DNA from: Panax quinquefolius
Lineage: Eukaryota; Streptophyta; Magnoliopsida; Apiales; Araliaceae
Assembly (NCBI GenBank): GCA_020205615.1
Contig: CM035166.1
Span: forward strand, 79,785,135-79,849,134
DNA: 64,000 bases
Direction: 5' to 3'
The translations under genes were made by a program, and so were the position numbers. Below, piece after piece: positions 57,392 to 64,000 of the stretch (position 1 is its first letter; the number at the start of each line of letters is the position of its first letter). The notes beneath the pieces are model-generated. The model saw nothing but the letters and a program-made list of their open reading frames with translations, did not search any database and had not been told where the DNA came from.

Positions 57392-59720
57392 TGTAACGCC
57401 CCCAAACTCGGGTACTTGAAACCCGAACTCGGTGCTTTACGATACCATTTCTATGAGCGGAATAATACTAATAATAATAACAATAATATAAATATCAAAC
57501 TTAATTTACATATATCAAAGTCTAATCCCAAGTACGTAACCTTTACTACAATACATTACATGATAGATAATAAATATCATTGTCTTAATATTGTCTAACT
57601 ATTACAAAAGATTATTTTGATTGCTTTCCTTTTCCCTTGTTCTGGACTGAACATTCCGGTAGATCACGCTTAACTGAAAACATTTGAATTTAAAGCAAGA
57701 ATGAGCATTTGATTACCCAGCAAGTAATAGCAACAATAAATATAAGCTGAAAGGATTAAATGTTTTCTTTGAATAACTCTTTTACAACGAATCAACAGTT
57801 GTGAAGTAAGCTGAACCAATAATAACAACATACCAAATCTATCTCAAAATTTTGAAACTACGTACTGACTATAACTGGAGAGCATTCGACATACTATGAA
57901 CATTATTTTTAATTTTCGCTAAGGTTTAGCAGAACTTCATCTACAAACCGTCATAACTTACGGACACGTGGGTGATCTGCCCAATGTGCCCTGTATTGAT
58001 CAATACTACATGCAAGAACGATATCATCGTTCACTTTATCCACCTTAGGTGCACAAAAGTTTTCCCATATTCGGGATGTTCATACTTAGTCGGGAATCCG
58101 AACCAAAATAATCTGGTTTGATACAATAACGTTCTATCTTGTTCAACAATATTTTTATGTCTAGCTGAATCAAATAGCTTAGACGGCTTTTAAGTCAATG
58201 TGTACATACTTGAAATCAATAAGTATGTATCAACATATGATTAAATACAATGGTTATCCAAGTGGGGACACTTGTCTAACCCTATATACGAATTAACGAC
58301 CATAATAAATATCTGAATTATATAATAATACAATGATCTGATAATGTAAGAACTTGTATGAATACAAAGATTGGATACATAATCAATAATAATAGAGTTA
58401 ATAACCGCACAATAATAATATAATTCAAAACCTTCATACTCATGTCCATCAGATAAAGTAAATGCAAAAGTAGGATACTTGCACAATGTAAATAATAGAT
58501 CAGATACTTGCTTAATAATGATTGGAGTAAGTTTAGGAAACTTGCATAACATGATATACATGTTTGCACGAAATAAAAGTAGTGCATAAGGTTTAGATAT
58601 CTTTTTGAAATTGCATTGCCACAATAACGCAACTTAGTTCTATTTTTATATCAAAACCTATCATTAATAAGATCATTCGATTCGATTAGAATAATATACC
58701 ATATCACATAAATCGCTAATTGCGAACAAAGACATAACCTAATCACATTGTCACATATGTTTAACAGTCATTACATCATAAACAAACACGTATCTAGTCA
58801 AATTATCTAAGTTCAAATCAATTTCTAAAATATTTTGCAATTCACAAGCGACTTTATCAGTAAATATCGAGTCTAAGACTCATCCTGCAGATTCAATAAT
58901 CGTTTAGATATTTTAAATATCGGTCATATTATTTTTCATAGCCTTATAATAATTTTTAAATAATTATTATACTTTATCATGAATTTTCAAACAATAAAAT
59001 CATTATTAAATGATTTAAATATTAACTAATTCTATTATCATTAATATTTAATTAATATTAAACTATTAATGAAACCATTGCTAAAATATTAAAGTTATTT
59101 ATAATAACTCAAAATATTTTTAAAGTATTAATATTACCCTCAAATGATTTTTAAAACATTTAAAATCATTTTTAAATAATTACCATTAATATTAAAATAT
59201 TAATCTATTATTTATCAAAATATTAAAAGTCATTAGTTATAATTTAAAATATTTTTAATTCATTTATTTCCTTTTTAAATGATTTTAAATAAATAAAACC
59301 ATTTTAAAACTATTTATTTAATATAATTATTAAATAAACTTAATATCATTAATATTAAATTATTGATAAAATTTACCTTTAAATATCAAAAGTTATATTT
59401 TATAACTTCAAATATTTTTAAACTATTTATTTTCAATTAAAATAATTTTTATAACATTAAAATCATTTTATTTAATTTATTTAATATAATTACTAAATAA
59501 ATCTAATATCATTAATATTTAATAATTAATGAAACTTATCTTGAAATATTAAAAGTTATGTTTTATAACTTAAAATATTATTAAATACCTTATTATTATT
59601 TAAAATGATTTTAATACAATAAAATCATTTTTAATTAATTTATTTAATGCATTTATTAATTAAATTAAATACCAAAAATATCCAAATAAATAATAATATT
59701 TATGAAAAATATGTCAAATT
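57392..59720 (-). repeat. Probable inverted LTR, interrupting the pol fragment
   Basis: Begins TGTAACGCCCCCAAACTCGG exactly where RT is cut. On the minus strand this would be an LTR end (...GGGGGCGTTACA). A TGCTGGGTAATCAAATGCTC block and TTTTCAG at about 57720-57680 parallel the TACTGGGCTAGTTG and TTTCAG region of the other LTRs. 58900-59700 is a very AT-rich stretch. The far boundary is unclear: the next LTR starts directly at 59721. No coding region is supported. Confidence 0.5.
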
Positions 59721-60494
59721 TGTAAGACCCTCAACTTTTATGAATAAAAAATAATTTTTGAATTATATTTTGAATATTATGGTATTGATTTGATATAATG
59801 TTATAGTTGTAGGTAATATTTATAAATTATGCATAAGACGCAAGTTGTTATATAATATTCGATTGGCTGGGAATATTCGTTTTAACAGGAATATTCAAGT
59901 ATAACCAGCACAATCATTGGTGGACCCTATAATTGAAATTATTATCGGATCGAGAAAACGACAAAAATATTTTATGAAAATAACTACGGAGGTGTTACCG
60001 TTAAAAGCGTTGAACTACTAGAGTAAAAGTAAAGAAATACGATGTCGCATAGTTAAAGAAGACACACGGTATTGATTATCGATGCTTTACGTGAGAAGTC
60101 ACTCATTATACTCAATTATTGCTACTGATGAATTCTTTGCATCATATTTCTCATATTATTGATTCAATTATTGTTACAAAGATCATTTGCATTATATGAT
60201 ATATTATTAAATCAATAATTGAGACGACAAAGTTATTCATATTATTATTTGCAATATATTAATGATGTCTAGAAGTTACTCGAGAGGAGATTTGGTCACC
60301 TAATTGCGCGCCAATAAGGAGAAATCCTTATCGGAAAGACCTAGTTTATTAAATATTGTGAATTATAATATTAATGATGAATAAGTTCGTGTTGATTAAA
60401 GATGAATTTTATAGTTCCATTGTGTTGGACTTATTTGTGTTAATATAATTGATGTCTGGAGGATATATTGTTCAATTGGGTATTCGGGACATTT

Positions 60495-60615
60495 TTCGTG
60501 TCGGAGTACTATTCACGAGTTACTATTCATGAGTTACTATTCACGAGTTATTATTCATGAGTTATTATTCACGAGTTACTATTCACGAGTTACTATTCAC
60601 GGGGTACTATTTACC
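60495..60615 (+). repeat. Tandem TACTATTCACGAGT words in the LTR
   Basis: About eight units of 13-14 bp (GAGTTACTATTCAC and close variants). Similar words are scattered in the other LTRs of the family at about 49358-49610 (inverted) and 54670-55005. Confidence 0.8.
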
Positions 60616-60689
60616 CGTAAGATATATATTTATTTTCGGTCCAAATCATTTTTGGGTACAATATTATTCCATGAGGAGATGTGCTAATT

Positions 60690-60860
60690 TTTCAAACCGT
60701 TGGTTGAAGATATAATAATAAATCAATATGGACCGCTGGTGGAAGTTATAATAGTAAATTAATATGGATCGTTGGTTTAAAGTTTTAATAGTAAATTAGT
60801 ATGGACCGTTATTTTAAGTTTTAATAGTAAACCAATCTGGATCGTCCGTTTAAAGTAAAT
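60690..60860 (+). repeat. Tandem TATGGACCGTTGGTT repeats in the LTR
   Basis: Three to four units of about 45-50 bp, each with (A/G)TGGA(C/T)CGT followed by a TTTTAATAGTAAA stretch; the last is shortened. Confidence 0.7.
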
Positions 60861-61069
60861 CAATCTGGACCGTTCATAAGTTAGTTACTATACAGTCCAT
60901 TCTTCTATAAATAGAAGCTCATTCCTTCATTATTTCTTACAAATTCACTGAAACTCTAGAGAGAGAATTATAAGAGAACCTATAGAAAAGTATTCTGCTA
61001 CTTTCCTACTCTTATATTCAGTTTTTTTTACGGTAAGGGATGTTATTTGTTGTACTCATGAAGAGAACT

Positions 61070-61410
61070 TCTGTTATTCCATTATTTATTATTCTATTAG
61101 AATAACTTGTATACGCGGGCTACCCTATACATGATGACATTCTTCTAATATTCCGTTCTTTATTATTCTTTGAATATATCACATGCATGCGTTTACGGAC
61201 CGGTTCCATTATTTATTATTCTATCGGAATATCCTATCAAGTGCGTTCTGGCGGGACTCGGTTCCATTATTTATTATTCTATCGGAATATCACATTCGTG
61301 CATTACTGTGGGACTGGTTCCATTATTTATTATTCTGTCGGAATATCATGTTTGTGCGTTTACTCCGGACCTAGTTCCATCCTTTATTATTCTGTTGGAA
61401 TAACCTGCCT
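61070..61410 (+). repeat. 58-bp tandem repeats in the LTR
   Basis: Five or so units of about 58 bp with the core TTCCATTATTTATTATTCT, starting near 61075, 61203, 61262, 61318 and 61375. They lie in the candidate leader intron. They create overlapping open frames in three phases that have no relation to genes. Confidence 0.8.
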
Positions 61411-62506
61411 ATGCGGTCTATTGCATGCATGGTGATTTCTTTTGTTATTCTATTCTTTATTATACTCAGTTGGTTAAAACTTTGACTTCTATACCCATGA
61501 AATTAGTGGAATATCTTTGATATTTGCACTTCATCCAGTATCTTTTCATGGAAATATTCTTCTGAGCATTCTTTTATTTTACTCTACAAAGCAGTATCAT
61601 GTTGACAATTTGGACGTTATCAGTTCCTAGATAAATTAAATCTTGAACTTGTTTTATTGAATTCTTATATCATTGTCATCATCCTCATGTTTATATTTTG
61701 TTAAAAGTCATCTGTGGCCTGTAGTGCATAGATGGACTTGGTATGATTATGACCAAGGATTATTCAGTGTAATCATGACCGTAATGTTAGAAATGATATG
61801 ATAAAAGTCCTCATTGGCCCGTATTGCATTAATGGACAGTTGTTGGCATGATCATGACCATTAATGAATACACGAATGTCCTTGGCCCGTAGTACATGGA
61901 TAATTTGTGGTCGTGATACTAAAGAATATCCTTGGCCGTAGTGCAGGGGTGATTCGATGATGTAGATTATTTATTGTCGAGTCCCAAATGATAAAAGTGA
62001 TGAAAACCTTTTAAATCATAGAAGATAATAGATTTTATTCCATATTTGACTCTTCTAATGGATTGCTTGTTCTGCTGCAGTTAAACTTGATAGTTATTAT
62101 ATTTTATCGGTTTTTAATGCTCAAGAAGCTAATGATAAATTATTCTGCATTATCTTAGTCATAATATTTCTTACTGGGCTAGTTGAGCTCACCCTTTCTT
62201 TCACTATTCTTTTCAGGAAATGAGAACGTAACTAGGACTAGTCGGGGAATAGAATGATGGTCCTAGATGGTGCATTAGTAGTCCTCACTATTCTGTGAAA
62301 TAGTGTGATAATAATTATAATGAGGACTCCTTTTGAGTTTGTATAATCTCTAGTAGACAATATTTGTATTCAAACTCACAGTTTATGTTTTGTCGTATTG
62401 TACATACCATACAGTTGTATTATTAAGTTGTATTTGAATTACGTACCATCATGTATCTGGCGACTCAAGATGTGTGATGTATACTTAATTTTTGGGGCGC
62501 CACGGT

Positions 62507-62520
62507 TGGTATCAAAGCTT
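62507..62520 (+). promoter_or_regulatory. Primer site of the third element (tRNA-Met type)
   Basis: TGGTATCAAAGCTT, four bases after the LTR end and identical to 51297-51310. Confidence 0.82.
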
Positions 62521-62689
62521 AGGATATGATCCCTGGCTAAGATGTGAGAATAGAACTAGGAGGGGAGAGACGGGAATTTCTTCGCTAGTATGACCTACCT
62601 AAGTTTTTTTTTGGTATTTAATTGGTCGGTCAGAATATAGGGATAATATGTTACATGTCAATTAACCTTTTGTTTTGTGGCAGTATCTT

Positions 62690-63842
62690 AAATTGACATC
62701 TGAGAATGTTGAGAATAGCAATGGAGCACAGGTGACCGTTGATTCACCACATATCAATAATTAGGATAATGTGCATCAGGAAGGCGACAATCCTCATGCA
62801 AACAACAACACTGACCAAATGATGAATGATGGAATGTTCAGAGGCTTTATGCAATTCATGCAATGCAGCGAGTAGAGCGGCTCTGTCCAAAATGTAGGTG
62901 GAACATCGAAACTCTCGGATGGTCACCGCATTAAGCAGATTCAAGGCTGGGACCACCGGAGTTTATTGGAGAGCCAAAACCACTTAAAAGCGGAAGCATG
63001 GATAAAGCGAGATCACCAAGATATTTGATGTCTTGGGATGCTCCAAGGAGCAAAAGGTTTCCTTTGCCGCTTTTTATGTTGCGAGGAGAGGTAGATTCTT
63101 GGTGGGAATCAGAAAGCGCATTTAAACCTACCGTGATGAAGATGTCTTGGGAAAAGTTCCAAGAACTATTCAACGACAAGTACTTTCTTGAAAGTATTAA
63201 ATCATATAAAAGAGGTAGAATTCATCAAGTTGGAGCAAAATAATATGATCCGTCGCGAGACGAAGCCAAGTTTTTACGAGTTGTCCCGGTTTCGTCCACT
63301 TGGTGGATAATGAAAGAGAATGATGCGGATGTTTTTAAGAGGTTTGAAGTCGGGAGATACGTCAACATCTTATTTCTCATAAACTGCGTTTGTATTCAGA
63401 TGTTGTAAATAGGGCTCAGTTAGTGGAGCACGATAACGAGTCAACGCAACCAAAGGAGAGCAGTCATCGAAGCGGTGACAACAAGCGTGGAGGGAATCAA
63501 TAGGCCAAAAATGGTAACCACTTCGGTGGTAATCAGGGCCAAAATAATAAGAATGGACATTTCAAGAAGAGGAGATTTAACAATGATGGAAGGACGTCAG
63601 CACCAGCACCCGTTTTTAAGGAAGGAGAACGACCACCTATCATATGCTTCAAATGCGGAGGGGAGGGACACATCAGTCCAAACTGCGCAATGCCGTCCAA
63701 AGCATGTTATAATTGTGGAAGAGAAGGTCACTTAGCCCGATTTTGTTGTTCACCGAAGACAAGTTCAGCTAGGATGGAGGCACCAAAGGCCGTCCCAGTA
63801 AAGTCAAAGCCGGTAGTGCAAGGGAGAGCGTTTGTTTTTGAA
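62690..63842 (+). pseudogene. gag of the third Ty3/Gypsy element, 3'-interrupted
   Basis: Start region TSENVENSNGAQVTVDSP without an ATG (TTG in place of it at 62693-62695). The capsid core is open at 62998-63243 (MSWEKFQELFNDKYFLESIK). After a shift comes the LKSGRYVN/LYSD region. Two intact knuckles, CFKCGGEGHISPNC and CYNCGREGHLARFC, lie at about 63648-63752, followed by a QGRAFVFESS segment. At about 63842 the match with the family ends. Broken by several stops and shifts. Confidence 0.82.
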
Positions 63843-64000
63843 AGTAGTATGCACACAAGCCAATCATGTTTGATGATAAAGCATATACTTTGTAACAATC
63901 TTATTCATTTATTAATAAAAGGTATTAATTTATTAAAGGCTTTTAATTATCTACATGATGCTGTTTTATAATATGTGATAAACCCATAGTTTTAAGCAAT
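63843..64000. other. Unidentified sequence interrupting gag-pol of the third element
   Basis: After QGRAFVFESS the sequence no longer resembles gag-pol and becomes AT-rich (TTTATTAATAAAAGGTATT). It is probably the edge of another insertion or a deletion joint; too little is in the window to say. Confidence 0.4.

Larger units (their letters stand above)
59721..62502 (+). repeat. 5' LTR of a third Ty3/Gypsy element (2.8 kb)
   Basis: Starts TGTAAGACCCTC, ends TTTGGGGCGCCA. TATA box TATAAATA at 60906-60913. Donor-like ACG|GTAAGG at 61032-61033, acceptor-like TTTTCAG at 62210-62216. It contains short tandem arrays at 60495-60615, 60690-60860 and 61070-61410. It is the most complete LTR of this family in the window. 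Confidence 0.85.

Noticed and set aside
58241..58632. Overlapping minus-strand frames of 104-127 codons
   Set aside because: Low-complexity Tyr/Ile/Ser translation of AT-rich LTR-like DNA; no domain and two phases open at once.
61070..61410. Regularly spaced repeats resembling a CRISPR array
   Set aside because: The spacers are also alike, the host is a plant nucleus, and the repeats are part of an LTR.
61170..61435. Three overlapping + strand frames of 63-82 codons
   Set aside because: Produced by the 58-bp tandem repeats in an LTR; open in all three phases because the unit lacks stops.

Overview
This is nuclear DNA of a dicot plant. The evidence is one clean multi-exon host gene (an orthologue of the E3 ligase BIG BROTHER) surrounded by AT-rich intergenic DNA, plant-type Ty3/Gypsy retrotransposons, a Mutator-like non-autonomous element and an integrated plant pararetrovirus. 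Nothing points to a bacterial or organellar source.

Layout: (1) 1-25881 is a head-to-tail tandem array of an endogenous pararetrovirus (family Caulimoviridae), all copies on the + strand, with a period of about 7.93 kb. There is a 3' partial copy (unit I), one nearly complete copy lacking leader and promoter because of a 1.1 kb junction deletion (II), one complete unit (III) and one nearly complete unit (IV). Recognisable parts in order are tRNA-Met primer site, movement protein, coat protein with zinc knuckle, protease, reverse transcriptase/RNase H, a second product of unknown function, then an intergenic promoter with tandem enhancer-like repeats. Every copy is broken by frameshifts and stops. 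(2) 25882-34713 is a host island carrying BIG BROTHER on the minus strand (27651-32560, eight coding exons, 245 codons, intact). (3) 34714-44812 is a complete Tat-clade Ty3/Gypsy element with 5-bp target duplications, two RNase H domains and a long antisense ORF with its own candidate TATA box and two candidate introns. (4) 45455-46660 is a 1.2 kb element with roughly 300-bp terminal inverted repeats and a 9-bp target duplication (Mutator type). (5) 47516-64000 is a nest of related Ty3/Gypsy (probably Tekay-like chromovirus) pieces: an inverted LTR, an internally deleted element with two LTRs, an inverted pol fragment, another inverted LTR, and the 5' half of a third element running off the window.

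How the parts relate: the only apparently functional host gene is BIG BROTHER, which limits organ size. It sits between the virus array (about 1.8 kb beyond its stop codon) and the Tat element (about 0.75 kb upstream of its probable transcription start). The retroelements and virus use the same logic (tRNA primer, RT/RNase H), but all their coding regions carry disabling changes. In the virus array many copy-to-copy differences fall at CG and CHG sites, so part of the apparent decay could be a sequencing artefact of methylated DNA.

Most notable items: the virus array with its repeated CACTT-N6-AAGTG promoter dyads and unusual downstream ORF; the intron-containing antisense gene of the Tat element; a predicted leader intron inside the LTRs of the Tekay-like family; and the long-TIR Mutator-like element.
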